Below the pieces are notes generated by a model that worked only from the letters and a program-made list of their open reading frames with translations, had not been told where the DNA came from and made no database searches. Made by a program: the position numbers and the translations under genes. This document shows, piece after piece, positions 9,360-19,325 of a stretch of DNA of 32,157 nt. Within the stretch, counting starts at the first letter, position 1. Each line of letters begins with the position of its first letter. Source of the DNA: Patescibacteria group bacterium (lineage in GTDB: Bacteria; Patescibacteriota; Patescibacteriia; SCPX01); NCBI GenBank assembly GCA_004298615.1, contig SCPX01000018.1, positions 1 through 32,157 on the forward strand. Direction: 5' to 3'.

Positions 9360-10292
9360 TTAATTTTTTTTACCAATAAGGTATCGGCTACCGGTTAAAT
9401 GGAGAATGGGGAAATCAGCCCATTCGTAATTTGTCCGTTCCTGTGTGAATTTTTTGAAATATTCTACATTATTGATGTTGTTGAATTGCTCTTGGTACGC
9501 TATCAAAAAGTATGATGGATGAGGAAGTTTTGCGAGCGTACTGTCACGAAAGGCAATCGGGGATTCGCTTAGCGACCAAAGGGCGATAAATATATCTATT
9601 GATTTTCCATTAATTGCTTTTAAACTTTGCTCGATGGTTGTTGCCAGCGATACTAATCTAGGATCTTCCGGCTCATCAAAATGAATGCCAAGTTCTGGAA
9701 TTGATGAAAGATAGTATTTCTGAAGAAGGGAAAACTCAGGAAAGTCAAAGATAATGTACTGTCCAGCAAATCCTAATTGATAGGCGAATCGGGCAAGGCT
9801 TCCGTAGCCACCACCGAATTCAAAAATACTCTGACAATCTCGGATGTTGACAGAAAATTTCTCAGAAAGAAACGCAATGCTGTAGGCGTGATGAATGAGA
9901 TTGCCGCTCGATGCAGGAAAAGCAGGGTATTTTCGAGGATTACCAATTATAGATTCCGCAAGCGCTGATTGATATTCGGCCCAACGAGAAAGACTCTTTA
10001 AATACTCTAATTCTGCGATATTACTTTCGTGAAACATGGTATATGTAACAACTGGCCAGCAAAGAAAATTGCGCGGATCGCGTTTCAAAATATTTGATCG
10101 TAATTCTATTCTATTCTTATCCCACTCTTGTTCAGAGGTATGGGCGGGCTCATTTTTAAGCGGCGGTAAGGCGAGGATACCGTTTCGCAAAACATCTACT
10201 CGAGCTTGTTCTTCTTTTGTTATTGCGGGGAGCGCCCAATCAGCAAGCATACCCGCTATCTTCCTTTTTACTGAATGGATTAATTCGTTCAT
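9360..10292 (-). CDS. Putative sugar O-methyltransferase
   Basis: SIFEFGGGYGSLARFAYQLGFAGQYIIFDFPEFSLLQKYYL resembles the putative sugar O-methyltransferase family; polysaccharide-locus context. Confidence 0.65.
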   Translation of the reverse strand: MNELIHSVKRKIAGMLADWALPAITKEEQARVDVLRNGILALPPLKNEPAHTSEQEWDKNRIELRSNILKRDPRNFLCWPVVTYTMFHESNIAELEYLKSLSRWAEYQSALAESIIGNPRKYPAFPASSGNLIHHAYSIAFLSEKFSVNIRDCQSIFEFGGGYGSLARFAYQLGFAGQYIIFDFPEFSLLQKYYLSSIPELGIHFDEPEDPRLVSLATTIEQSLKAINGKSIDIFIALWSLSESPIAFRDSTLAKLPHPSYFLIAYQEQFNNINNVEYFKKFTQERTNYEWADFPILHLTGSRYLIGKKN

Positions 10293-10409
10293 ATTTTTCT
10301 TCTTAAATATTATATTAAAGACCTCTTATTAAAATAATGTGGTATATTATTCGGAATTGTGCTGAATTATACATATTTTAACCATGATAGACAATATCGT
10401 CCTATTCCA

Positions 10410-12656
10410 TTACAACACTTCAAACATAATCGCTTGAATATTTTGGTTGCTGCCGGATGTATTCTTGAGCTGAATTTGAATCTGTTCTCCTTTTGCATGT
10501 ACAAAATCTTGCAATATATATCCATTGGAAAATTTCAAACTTCTTTCTTCCGGGTTAGTCATTATTGCGTTAACCATCGAGCTTGGGCCATCAACGCGGA
10601 GATTAATGCGGCGATCGGCGTCTACGGGGGCGATCATAATCAATAATGTTCCACGGGCAGGAAGAGTGAGCGCGTGTACCACATTTTGAAATTGAAAGTA
10701 AAACCTGTTGCCACAATATGCGCATGTTATTCGAAAATTACCCGAGATAGATATTTCTTTATTTTTAGTTGAATCGGACAAATTAATCATCCGATTTATT
10801 GTTGCATTTATCGGCTGATTATGAATTTGATAAAGTCGTGATGTCCCCGATTGGTATAGCAAACCAACGCATGGGTTTAGAAAATTCGCAACAAATTGCG
10901 AAGGAAGTAAAAGATACTGATATTTTTGCTTTATGAGTTGCCGCGGACATTCCTGATCATTATTTGTGAGCAAGTCAATAACTGCTTGATTTGTCTCTTC
11001 GGGCTCCTGACTATTGACGACGACATAAGCCGAGTACATAGTTTTTCTCTGGGTTATGCTAGCCCAAGCATTATACAATCCCCCGGGATTTATTATACCA
11101 GCATCTCTTGGAATATGTTCTTTTGCCCACCTTACCACTCGAATGTCGTCATAACTATAAAACATACCGAAACCGTTATTCTGTCCATATCGAGAAATCG
11201 CTCGGGAGTCAGATAGAAAAGTATTATCAAAAGATCTCGAACTGAAAATTAATATTATGACAACAAATAACGCAGCTAAGACGCTCGCCTTAATCGTTTT
11301 TGATGACACCAATTGCAAGCCGAAATAAAGTCCGGCCGCCGCCAATAAGGTAAGCGGGACAGTGAAACCGTAATAAAAAAGCAATTCCCTGAAAATTGGC
11401 GAATTTATATGCTCAAGTGCAAACTCGATGAGATAATATAAAATTGAAAAAATACTAAAATACATTACTATTGGATACCAATCATGCATCCTCCTTAAAA
11501 TAATTAGTATAATTCCTATTATTGCCAGCGACAAAATAAATAATCCATACCATTCCTGGATGACATCAAATACCTTTAAGGTATTTTCAAAAGCGAATAA
11601 GCCGATTATCACAAACAGCAGTTGAACCCAAACATTGAATAACATTTTCTTTATGCGACTGCTAAAAAATAAAATCACGACTTCAACCAGCAAAAATATC
11701 AAACAAGCAACAGCAAACTGAACTTGAAAACCAGGGATGTCTAAAAAATTTACCAATAACGGGGCCGCGATTAATAAACTTATGGGGAAAGCGGCTGTAA
11801 TCAACCAATGCTGACGACTCGTCTGATTGATTCGCAAGAACCATAAAACTGGGATCAACATGAATAAAGTAATGAAATGAAAGTAAAATACGGAAACATA
11901 AAATACGATTATAACTAAAAAATTCAGTCGTTTGCTACTATTAGACAATAACAAGATTAACACTATGCCGACTAATGTAAGCAGTATCGCTAATAAATGA
12001 GTAATTGAGCCATTAAGATAATTGTTATAAATACTCACATCAAGTACGGCCACCGATACTCCAATCATACCAGCCATATTGTTTCCAGAGATTTTTTTTA
12101 TGGAATAATATGTCAGGATAAATATATTGATTATAAAAAATATTTGCAACGCTAATAAGATAGTAGGTGTTAGATGTGATGAAATATTTTCGATAAATAA
12201 AATAAATATGTGCATACCTAATGGGTAGCTCGTATTGAAATTATTAAACTGAACGATATTGCTGATATATGCGGTATGTATAGCCGGATCAATACCTCCC
12301 GGTACAGGATACTTGCTGCTCTGAATAACAAAACCAATCGTAAGTAAAACAAACAGAATAAGCGCAATGACAGAAAACAGCGTCGGTTTTGCCAAGCTAG
12401 CCCCTTTTATTATAAAAAAAAGAGAGACTAAACCAACGCCTAAAAATAAAATGAATACGCCGTAAAGGATATCCGGGCGCCATCCTCCGCTAAAATATAA
12501 TATAGGCACAATAAGTCCGCCAAAAAAAATCATACCCGCGGCGGGTAGGCAAAAAAAAGGAACCTGCGGTATTTTCCATTTTAAGGGCACTCCAAGAGTA
12601 AAAAAAATGCCGGTTATTAGAGTAAGAGCTTGAACAATTTGCCAATCAATATTCAT
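10410..12656 (-). CDS. Large polytopic membrane protein, possibly GT-C fold, with C-terminal soluble domain
   Basis: Many hydrophobic segments; loop motif YPVPGGIDPAIHTAYISNIVQ; ~150-200 aa C-terminal soluble region with CAYCG. Confidence 0.6.
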   Translation of the reverse strand: MNIDWQIVQALTLITGIFFTLGVPLKWKIPQVPFFCLPAAGMIFFGGLIVPILYFSGGWRPDILYGVFILFLGVGLVSLFFIIKGASLAKPTLFSVIALILFVLLTIGFVIQSSKYPVPGGIDPAIHTAYISNIVQFNNFNTSYPLGMHIFILFIENISSHLTPTILLALQIFFIINIFILTYYSIKKISGNNMAGMIGVSVAVLDVSIYNNYLNGSITHLLAILLTLVGIVLILLLSNSSKRLNFLVIIVFYVSVFYFHFITLFMLIPVLWFLRINQTSRQHWLITAAFPISLLIAAPLLVNFLDIPGFQVQFAVACLIFLLVEVVILFFSSRIKKMLFNVWVQLLFVIIGLFAFENTLKVFDVIQEWYGLFILSLAIIGIILIILRRMHDWYPIVMYFSIFSILYYLIEFALEHINSPIFRELLFYYGFTVPLTLLAAAGLYFGLQLVSSKTIKASVLAALFVVIILIFSSRSFDNTFLSDSRAISRYGQNNGFGMFYSYDDIRVVRWAKEHIPRDAGIINPGGLYNAWASITQRKTMYSAYVVVNSQEPEETNQAVIDLLTNNDQECPRQLIKQKYQYLLLPSQFVANFLNPCVGLLYQSGTSRLYQIHNQPINATINRMINLSDSTKNKEISISGNFRITCAYCGNRFYFQFQNVVHALTLPARGTLLIMIAPVDADRRINLRVDGPSSMVNAIMTNPEERSLKFSNGYILQDFVHAKGEQIQIQLKNTSGSNQNIQAIMFEVL

Positions 12657-12703
12657 TAAAGTAGTATTTTAAGTTTTCAAAATTATCCACTCCATCATTG
12701 TAG

Positions 12704-13696
12704 CTACCAGTAATATTGTTTAAACTTCTCATAATACTGAAATGTTTTTTCAATACCCTCTCGCAGAGAAGTGCGTGGTTGCCAATTAACATGATTTTTA
12801 ATACGGGATATGTCTGCATAAAAATCACCTGTTTCAAAATGATCGTAATTCTTCGGCCATGGCACATTTTCTATTTTCCCCCTGCCTGCCACTTCCATCA
12901 CAATGCGGGCCATATCAATAAATTTTGTCGGCGCGCCGCTGCCGATATTATAGACTTGACCATCAGACTGATCATTTATGGCCGTGAGTACGAGCCCCTC
13001 AATTAAGTCATCAATATAAATATAATCTCTGATTTGTTCCCCTGTGCCGTAAATTTTTATAACTTGATTATCCATAATCAGGCGAATAAACCAATTGATC
13101 AAACTGTAGGCCGAGGTCTTCATTTGGCTTCTTGGCCCATACGGATTGGTGATCCGAAAACAAGTAGAACGAATGCCGTAGTGGTGAAAAAAAGTCTGGT
13201 AATACTGTTCAGCCGTGTTTTTGTGGATGGCATAAATACTCAGTGGTTCGCGCGGATGATCTTCGGCGACCGGCAAATGTTGAATGCGGCCATATTGCAA
13301 TCGAGAACCGGGGTAAACAACCTTAGCTTTGGGGTTGTAATTTTTGCAGGCCATAAGAATATTAATATGACCGATACAATTTAGCTGATTATCAAAAATT
13401 GGATTCTCAATGCCGATATTATGACTGATTTGAGCAGCGAAATTAAAAATAAAATCATGCCCTTGCACTATTTTGTTGACAAAATACGAGTCGCAAATAT
13501 CGCCTATAACCAGAGTAAATCTTCCATCCAAGTCGGATAGATTATAATCATTGGCTCCATATTCTGGCGATCGGTTATCCGCAATTGTCACTTTCGCTCC
13601 CCGCATCAAACAATATCGAGCGGTAGTGCTGCCTATCAAACCAAGACCGCCAATAATTAATATTTTTTTATCAGTGATCGTTTCTATATTTTTCAT
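12704..13696 (-). CDS. NAD(P)-dependent sugar-nucleotide epimerase/dehydratase (extended SDR)
   Basis: ILIIGGLGLIGSTTARYCLMRG Rossmann motif; YAIHK (YxxxK); NPYGPRSQ; IYGTGEQIRDYIYIDDLIEGL. Confidence 0.87.
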   Translation of the reverse strand: MKNIETITDKKILIIGGLGLIGSTTARYCLMRGAKVTIADNRSPEYGANDYNLSDLDGRFTLVIGDICDSYFVNKIVQGHDFIFNFAAQISHNIGIENPIFDNQLNCIGHINILMACKNYNPKAKVVYPGSRLQYGRIQHLPVAEDHPREPLSIYAIHKNTAEQYYQTFFHHYGIRSTCFRITNPYGPRSQMKTSAYSLINWFIRLIMDNQVIKIYGTGEQIRDYIYIDDLIEGLVLTAINDQSDGQVYNIGSGAPTKFIDMARIVMEVAGRGKIENVPWPKNYDHFETGDFYADISRIKNHVNWQPRTSLREGIEKTFQYYEKFKQYYW

Positions 13697-13705
13697 ATTA
13701 GTAAT

Positions 13706-14890
13706 TTATCTAGTTTTAACTATTTGTCCGTACAGCGTGAGATGCTGTTTTGCGATCGTTGTTAAATTAAAATAATTAGCAATCAAACTATGGCATTTTT
13801 GTCTCATAATTATTTGCTTTTTTGGCTCCTTGAAATACCTCCTTATAGCTTCGGCCGTATCTTCGGGCGTGTTGTTTTTTAATACAATGCCTGCGCCAAA
13901 AATTTCAACCTCCGGTAAATTGCAATCGGAACTTATAATGACCGGCAAGGCGGCGGCGCAAGCGTCTAAAACAGCCATAGGCAGCGATTCGGAACGAGAG
14001 TTAAAAACAAACAGATCGGCCGTTTCCAAATATTCTGACAGATCTTTTCCAAACATGGATTCAAAAAAAATAACTCGATCTTTGATGCAAAGATTCTCGG
14101 CCAATTCTTTCAACAAAGACAGTGCGCCTTCATCGCGGCCGATAATGACAAACTTATAAGGAATATCTTTTATCAGTGCCAAGGCTCTTAAAGTAATATC
14201 CAAACCTTTAATGTATTGAATACGACCAAAATAGATAATCATTTTCTCGTCTGGTTTGAATCTTAACCGTGAACGAAGCGCCGGATTGGGTTTCGATTGC
14301 GTTAATTGACTGGTATTCAAGCCATTGGGAACAACATGTGTTTTTCGGGCGAGCGTCTGGGAAATTCGGTTAATCTCATTATTTTTTTCTGTGTTTGTTG
14401 ACACAATGATAGCTGATGACAATTTCAATATATTAGCAAATATTTTAAGAAATAATATTTTCGGCGTTTTCATTTGAGCATTCATGCGAATTTCGTTAAG
14501 CGCGCCGTGAGGCTGTACAATAAATGGTACGCGAAACTTGGGAGCCACTTGCGAAACATGGACATTCAACCCCGAATATAAATCATGACAATGAATAATA
14601 TTATAATGATAAATATTCTTTTTAAGCCAGGCGCGAAATCCTATTGGAAGATAAAGATTTGCTTTATAAGCTAAGAAATTGCTGATATTCTTGAAGTAAA
14701 CAACATTAATGCCATCGAGTAAATCAGTTTTTTTATTATGCCGTTTTTCTACTGTGAGTACATCGGTTGTTGCAACAGTCACTTCGTGTCCTAGCCGGAT
14801 AAATTCTTTACAAAGATCATACACAACCTTGACCGGTCCTCCAAAAGACCAGGCCGGCGCAAAATATGGCACAGTAAAAAGAATTCGCAT
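13706..14890 (-). CDS. Glycosyltransferase family 4 (GT-B)
   Basis: FGGPVKVVYDLCKEFIRLGHEVTVATTD...IIYFGRIQYIKGLDITLRAL...FVFNSRSESLPMAVLDACAAALPVIISSDCNLPEV. Confidence 0.9.
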   Translation of the reverse strand: MRILFTVPYFAPAWSFGGPVKVVYDLCKEFIRLGHEVTVATTDVLTVEKRHNKKTDLLDGINVVYFKNISNFLAYKANLYLPIGFRAWLKKNIYHYNIIHCHDLYSGLNVHVSQVAPKFRVPFIVQPHGALNEIRMNAQMKTPKILFLKIFANILKLSSAIIVSTNTEKNNEINRISQTLARKTHVVPNGLNTSQLTQSKPNPALRSRLRFKPDEKMIIYFGRIQYIKGLDITLRALALIKDIPYKFVIIGRDEGALSLLKELAENLCIKDRVIFFESMFGKDLSEYLETADLFVFNSRSESLPMAVLDACAAALPVIISSDCNLPEVEIFGAGIVLKNNTPEDTAEAIRRYFKEPKKQIIMRQKCHSLIANYFNLTTIAKQHLTLYGQIVKTR

Positions 14891-14899
14891 ATCAAGATA

Positions 14900-15679
14900 C
14901 TATGAAAATCTTTGTAATACTTTATATCCAATAAGTATGCTCGCGCAGTTTAAATAATGGCAAATTATCGGCCATTGGCGGGCAGAGTATTTCTTGGCTA
15001 TCCGGAGTTCGTCATGAAATTGCTTAACGAAATTTTGAGAACTCTTTGATTGTGTGTGCGTTCGAAAACCAGCTAAATATTCATTAATAAACCCAGCCGG
15101 ATATTTTTGACCGATTCTTAACCAATATTCATAATCCATCACCAGATGCTCGTTTTTATTAAGAAACCCAAACTCTTCCATTATCTCCCGCCGCCAAAAT
15201 GTCGCCGGTTGATTGATAAAATTAATACTTAAAAGCTTATTATAAGAATATTCGCGCATCCAAAAATTTTTATAAGCAGTAATTAATTTTCTGATCTCTT
15301 GGTTATTTTCGTTGATAATTCGGCATCGTCCGTATGCCCATTTAATGTTCTGGTGTTTTTGAAAAAAATCATTCACGGCGAATAGACTTTGATCTAAGTA
15401 AACATCATCGGAATTAAGATACGCTAATATATCGCCAGTAGCCATTTTCAAACCTTTATTTATAGCGTCTGATTGTCCTCTGTCTTTTTCTGAAACCCAG
15501 CGTATTGCGTTTCCGTAACTTTTTAAAACCTCCACAGTGCTGTCAGTAGAGCCGCCATCAATAACAAGATATTCCAAATTAGGGTATCCTTGCCGCAAAA
15601 CACTATTAATTGTCTGCCTAATAAAACCGTCCTGATTATAGGACGGGGTTATTATTGAAATTTTTAGACACTTATTCAT
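14900..15679 (-). CDS. Glycosyltransferase family 2 (WcaA-like)
   Basis: ISIITPSYNQDGFIRQTINSVLRQGYPNLEYLVIDGGSTDSTVE...AYLNSDDVY; start trimmed to MNKCLKI. Confidence 0.9.
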   Translation of the reverse strand: MNKCLKISIITPSYNQDGFIRQTINSVLRQGYPNLEYLVIDGGSTDSTVEVLKSYGNAIRWVSEKDRGQSDAINKGLKMATGDILAYLNSDDVYLDQSLFAVNDFFQKHQNIKWAYGRCRIINENNQEIRKLITAYKNFWMREYSYNKLLSINFINQPATFWRREIMEEFGFLNKNEHLVMDYEYWLRIGQKYPAGFINEYLAGFRTHTQSKSSQNFVKQFHDELRIAKKYSARQWPIICHYLNCASILIGYKVLQRFS

Positions 15680-15712
15680 AAAAAAAACTTTCACACCCTT
15701 ATTAATTCATCT

Positions 15713-16045
15713 CTAGCCATGAATTGCGTCTTTTCTCACTAATTCCTCAAGCCGCCTTTCCGTTCGTCTTAATAAAACATAATTCCTAAATGTTATTCCG
15801 AATAAGATGACTATTCCGATAATTACTACAAGATCAAAGGTGCGGGTGATGCTGAATTTTTTCAGTATGAAGTCAACGCTTTTTGGAAAAATTACCACGA
15901 TCGCCAACCCGGCCCAAATAAATTGCCAAAATAAAAACTCCGTCAATGAAAATTCTTTTCTGCGAAAATGCAAATAACTGAAATAGGTCATCCACAAAAC
16001 AAAAATAATGGCCGCGATCTGTATGCCGATCATAAAAATTTCCAA
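15713..16045 (-). CDS. DUF2304-type small membrane protein
   Basis: About 110 aa with three hydrophobic segments, directly downstream of a DPM1-like GT2, the usual DUF2304 context. Confidence 0.75.
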   Translation of the reverse strand: MEIFMIGIQIAAIIFVLWMTYFSYLHFRRKEFSLTEFLFWQFIWAGLAIVVIFPKSVDFILKKFSITRTFDLVVIIGIVILFGITFRNYVLLRRTERRLEELVRKDAIHG

Positions 16046-16695
16046 TAAATCATATTAAAAAATATTCTGATTCCATCCAAAACGGTTGTACCGCGATATT
16101 TGTCGTGATAAATTGTTTGGATCGGAACTTCCGTGAAGCGGGCGCGGGCTTTGCCGGTATTTACAATCATTTCGGTTTCTACAGCATAACGAGGGGACCG
16201 CCACACTATTTTCGGATATATGTTGATATTTATGGCGCGGAAACCGGATTGCGTATCGGATACCTTAACTCTAAATAATAATTGAGATATTTGGGTAAGA
16301 AAAATATTTCCTAGACGAGCCACCAAAGGCATTCTTTTGTGAAATTTTCTTACCCCAAATACGATATCGGCATTATTATCTGCTAAAGGCGCTATTAATG
16401 ACGGAATTTCTGACGGATTATGCTGTCCGTCAGCGTCAATAAAAACAACATAATCCGCCTTGCGTATTTTAGCAAATTCTACGCCGGTTTTCAAGGCCGC
16501 TCCTTTGCCCAGATTAATTCTATGCCTTAATACAAAAAGATTAGGCAAAGAAGGTAAAAAATCTTTTAAAGGCTTCTTTGACCCATCATCAACCACAATA
16601 ATTTCCTCAACATATTTTGAAACTTGTTCAACCACCTCGCTTAATTTAGTATATTCGTTTAACGCCGGAATGACGGCAACAATTTTTTGATTCAT
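16030..16695 (-). CDS. Dolichyl-phosphate-mannose-synthase-like glycosyltransferase (GT2)
   Basis: VAVIPALNEYTKLSEVVEQVSKYVEEIIVVDDGS...GKGAALKTGVEFA...FIDADGQHNPSEI...DTQSGFRA; start trimmed to MNQKIVAV. Confidence 0.9.
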   Translation of the reverse strand: MNQKIVAVIPALNEYTKLSEVVEQVSKYVEEIIVVDDGSKKPLKDFLPSLPNLFVLRHRINLGKGAALKTGVEFAKIRKADYVVFIDADGQHNPSEIPSLIAPLADNNADIVFGVRKFHKRMPLVARLGNIFLTQISQLLFRVKVSDTQSGFRAININIYPKIVWRSPRYAVETEMIVNTGKARARFTEVPIQTIYHDKYRGTTVLDGIRIFFNMIYWKFL

Positions 16696-16779
16696 AAGCA
16701 GATTATATAATATCAAAATCATCCCAAAAAATCAAGGTGGCCGCTCATTAAAAAACGAGCAATAATGAGTTGCCGCTTC

Positions 16780-17199
16780 CTAAATCAAATCTCGCGGCTC
16801 TATTCGTTTTATATCTTTTATTTTGTCAAAGTCTCTATCATACGAACAAATATATTTAATCTGATGTTCCGTCGCCAAACTCGCACAAAAAGCATCAATA
16901 AAATCAATATTGCGATTTTTGAATATTTCAATCGCGCGGCTGATGATCTTTTCATCATTCATTGCCAAATTTTTTAAATCAAGAAGCAATGTAATGTATT
17001 CCGCGATCGTTTCTTTCTTGACTTTAAAAAAAGAATGCAGAGTCCACACGATTTCCGCCAAGACTATAATATGAGTTTGCGCTTTAATTTTCCCGCCCTC
17101 AATTAATTCAAAAAGTTTTTTAACATCTTCAGCTTTTTTATGGTCATCTTTAGTTAAAAACCTAATGAATATATTTGCATCAAGAAAAATCATTGTCAT
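16780..17199 (-). CDS. PIN-domain ribonuclease toxin (VapC-like)
   Basis: PIN acidic residues in FLDANIF, LAEIVW, IDFIDAF and SYDRDFD; overlaps the upstream antitoxin by ATGA. Confidence 0.86.
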   Translation of the reverse strand: MTMIFLDANIFIRFLTKDDHKKAEDVKKLFELIEGGKIKAQTHIIVLAEIVWTLHSFFKVKKETIAEYITLLLDLKNLAMNDEKIISRAIEIFKNRNIDFIDAFCASLATEHQIKYICSYDRDFDKIKDIKRIEPRDLI

Positions 17200-17444
17200 A
17201 AAGCCGCCTTTTTAGCCATTTCCCGCTCAAATTGTTTTTTTATTTTTTTTATATTCAATGGCTTTTTTATTTTAATCGCTCCATACAAATCCAGAAATGA
17301 CCGCTTCCCAAACGGCCTGATTTGAATCGTATCATCACCCTTTTCCACAATTACCTTATCTCTGGGAGAAAGCCCTAGCGAACGAATAATTTTCACCGGT
17401 ATGGTTATTTGATTTTTCGAAGTAATAGTAGTGAGAGTAGACAT
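17196..17444 (-). CDS. AbrB/SpoVT (swapped-hairpin) domain antitoxin
   Basis: MSTLTTITSKNQITIPVKIIRSLGLSPRDKVIVEKGDDTIQIRP is a typical AbrB-like DNA-binding domain; start trimmed from 17504 to ATG 17444. Confidence 0.87.
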   Translation of the reverse strand: MSTLTTITSKNQITIPVKIIRSLGLSPRDKVIVEKGDDTIQIRPFGKRSFLDLYGAIKIKKPLNIKKIKKQFEREMAKKAAL

Positions 17445-17471
17445 AAGTAATACAAATATAATAGGTAATAC
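17443..17471 (-). promoter_or_regulatory. Candidate TA autoregulatory operator: two direct repeats GTATTAC(C/T)TAT at 18-bp spacing overlapping the antitoxin start
   Basis: Minus strand reads GTATTACCTAT-TATATTT-GTATTACTTAT(G); repeats at 17461-17471 and 17443-17453. Confidence 0.45.
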
Positions 17472-17516
17472 TTTTATTCTATCTGATACCGTGCAGCAAG
17501 TCAAGGTTTTGGTAAT

Positions 17517-18518
17517 TTACATCCGCAAAACGCCTTTCATCGCTTTCATATAATCAACCGTTCTTTTGAGGCCGTCTTCCATCTTGATCAGCGGGAACCA
17601 GCCGATTTTTTCGCGCACTAGAGTAATATCGGGCAATCCCTGCCGAATAGCCTCGCCTTCATTATATAAAATATCAGCCGATGAATTGGTTAATTTTCTG
17701 ATTAATTCCGCCGCCTCCCGCACAGTCACTTTGTCCGGATTTCCCAAATTCACCGGTCCGGTAAAGTGATGATTCATAATTTTAATTAGGCCGTCCACAA
17801 TATCGGAAATATAACATAGCGAATAAACATCGTCCGCTCCGCTCTCCACTCTGATAGTCCGTCCCTCCAGGCCCTGCCTAATCAAATCCGGCACCAAGCG
17901 ATGATCCGTGTAGCGCATCCTGGGGCCGTAAACATTGAAAACGCGCGCTATTTTCATATCCAATTTGTACGAACGGTAAAAAGCCGCGATCAGGCTTTCC
18001 GCGTATCTTTTGGCTTCGGCGTAAATTCCCCGCGGACTCAATTGATCAACATATCCCCAATAGTCCTCCCTGAAATACGGATCTTCGTAATAAGGACTCC
18101 CGTACACGGCCGAGCTTGAGACCTGCACCATTTTGGCTTTGTATTTCAAAACCAAATAAAGCAGATTTTTCGTGCCATAGGCATTGGAGATAAGAGTCTC
18201 CAGCGGATATTTTGAGTAATCATTGGGGCTGGCCGGACTGGCTAAATTATAAATTTCCTGAATGCCTTGGAATTTCACGCGGAATACTTCCAATTCCGGA
18301 TAATGGTCAAGATCCAAAGGATCGGAAATATCGTGCCGTAAAAATTTGAAATCCGGGATTTTCAGCAAGTGATTGATATTTTCAATATCTCCGGTGATCA
18401 AATTGTCAACGCAAATCACGCGCGAAGTCCTGACCAGCTCCTCGCACAAGTGGCTCCCAATAAAGCCGGCCCCGCCGGCGACAATTACGTTTTTTTTGTC
18501 GAATAAAGCGTTTGGCAT
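17517..18518 (-). CDS. UDP-glucuronate decarboxylase-like SDR (UDP-xylose synthase type)
   Basis: VIVAGGAGFIGSHLCEELV; EIYNLASPASPNDYSKYPLETL; SSSAVYGSP; YAEAKR (YxxxK); ARVFNVYGPRM; VNLGNPDKVTVREAA. Confidence 0.85.
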   Translation of the reverse strand: MPNALFDKKNVIVAGGAGFIGSHLCEELVRTSRVICVDNLITGDIENINHLLKIPDFKFLRHDISDPLDLDHYPELEVFRVKFQGIQEIYNLASPASPNDYSKYPLETLISNAYGTKNLLYLVLKYKAKMVQVSSSAVYGSPYYEDPYFREDYWGYVDQLSPRGIYAEAKRYAESLIAAFYRSYKLDMKIARVFNVYGPRMRYTDHRLVPDLIRQGLEGRTIRVESGADDVYSLCYISDIVDGLIKIMNHHFTGPVNLGNPDKVTVREAAELIRKLTNSSADILYNEGEAIRQGLPDITLVREKIGWFPLIKMEDGLKRTVDYMKAMKGVLRM

Positions 18519-18519
18519 T

Positions 18520-19257
18520 TTATTTTCTCATTTTTAATTCAACTAATGTCCAAAACATTTTCCACCCGTTTTTGAAAAGACTGATTGGCGATCCCAGAGC
18601 TCCTGATTCCGGCTGGCCGTTCCAAATCGTGGGAATTTCCTTTATCTTCACTCCGCGCTTAAGCGCTATGGCCAGCATTTCCACATCAAAAGCCATATTG
18701 CTCACTTTCAATTCCGGTAAAATTTTTCCCAGCGCTTCCGCTTTGAATATTTTCACTCCGCATTGCGTGTCTTTGTATGGTAAATTAAATAATATTTTTA
18801 CAATCAAATGAAAACCATTACCGACCAAACCGCGCAAAACCGATCTTCCGAAAACTTCAGCCCCTTTTAAAAATCTTGAGCCGATCACACCGTCCGCCTC
18901 GCCTATCAAACCGGCCAATCTTTCGTATTCTTCCGGACTCGTCGCTTCATCCGCGTCCACAAAGCCGATCAGACTTGAAGCATGAATCTTGAAACTTGAA
19001 TCATTTTTTAAAATATGGCGAAAACCTTCCTGGACTGCCGCGCCTTTGCCGATCGCTTCTGAAAATTCAATAAAATCAATGTCTTTGTACTTGCCGGCCA
19101 ATTCTCTAACAATACCGCTTGAACGATCTTTACAACCGTTTAAAACAATCAGAATCTTCGCTTTGTCCGAAAAATACTCCGCATAATTTTTCACCGTCTT
19201 TTCTATCCGTTTTTCTTCATTATAGGCCGGTATGACGATAAAATGCTTCCAATTCAT
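18520..19257 (-). CDS. DPM1-like glycosyltransferase family 2
   Basis: FIVIPAYNEEKRIEKTVKNY...ILIVLNGCKDRSS...GKGAAVQEGF...GFVDADEATSPEEY...DTQCGVKIFKAEA. Confidence 0.89.
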   Translation of the reverse strand: MNWKHFIVIPAYNEEKRIEKTVKNYAEYFSDKAKILIVLNGCKDRSSGIVRELAGKYKDIDFIEFSEAIGKGAAVQEGFRHILKNDSSFKIHASSLIGFVDADEATSPEEYERLAGLIGEADGVIGSRFLKGAEVFGRSVLRGLVGNGFHLIVKILFNLPYKDTQCGVKIFKAEALGKILPELKVSNMAFDVEMLAIALKRGVKIKEIPTIWNGQPESGALGSPISLFKNGWKMFWTLVELKMRK

Positions 19258-19325
19258 TGTTATATTCTACACTATTTTTACATCCAAGGCAAGTAAGCCG
19301 GTATTCGTTAATCGTTCTCGCCGCC

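Noticed and set aside
16740-16779. Possible terminator after the PIN toxin gene
   Set aside because: Only a short imperfect stem (CTCATTA/TAATGAG) with an awkward loop; too weak to call.
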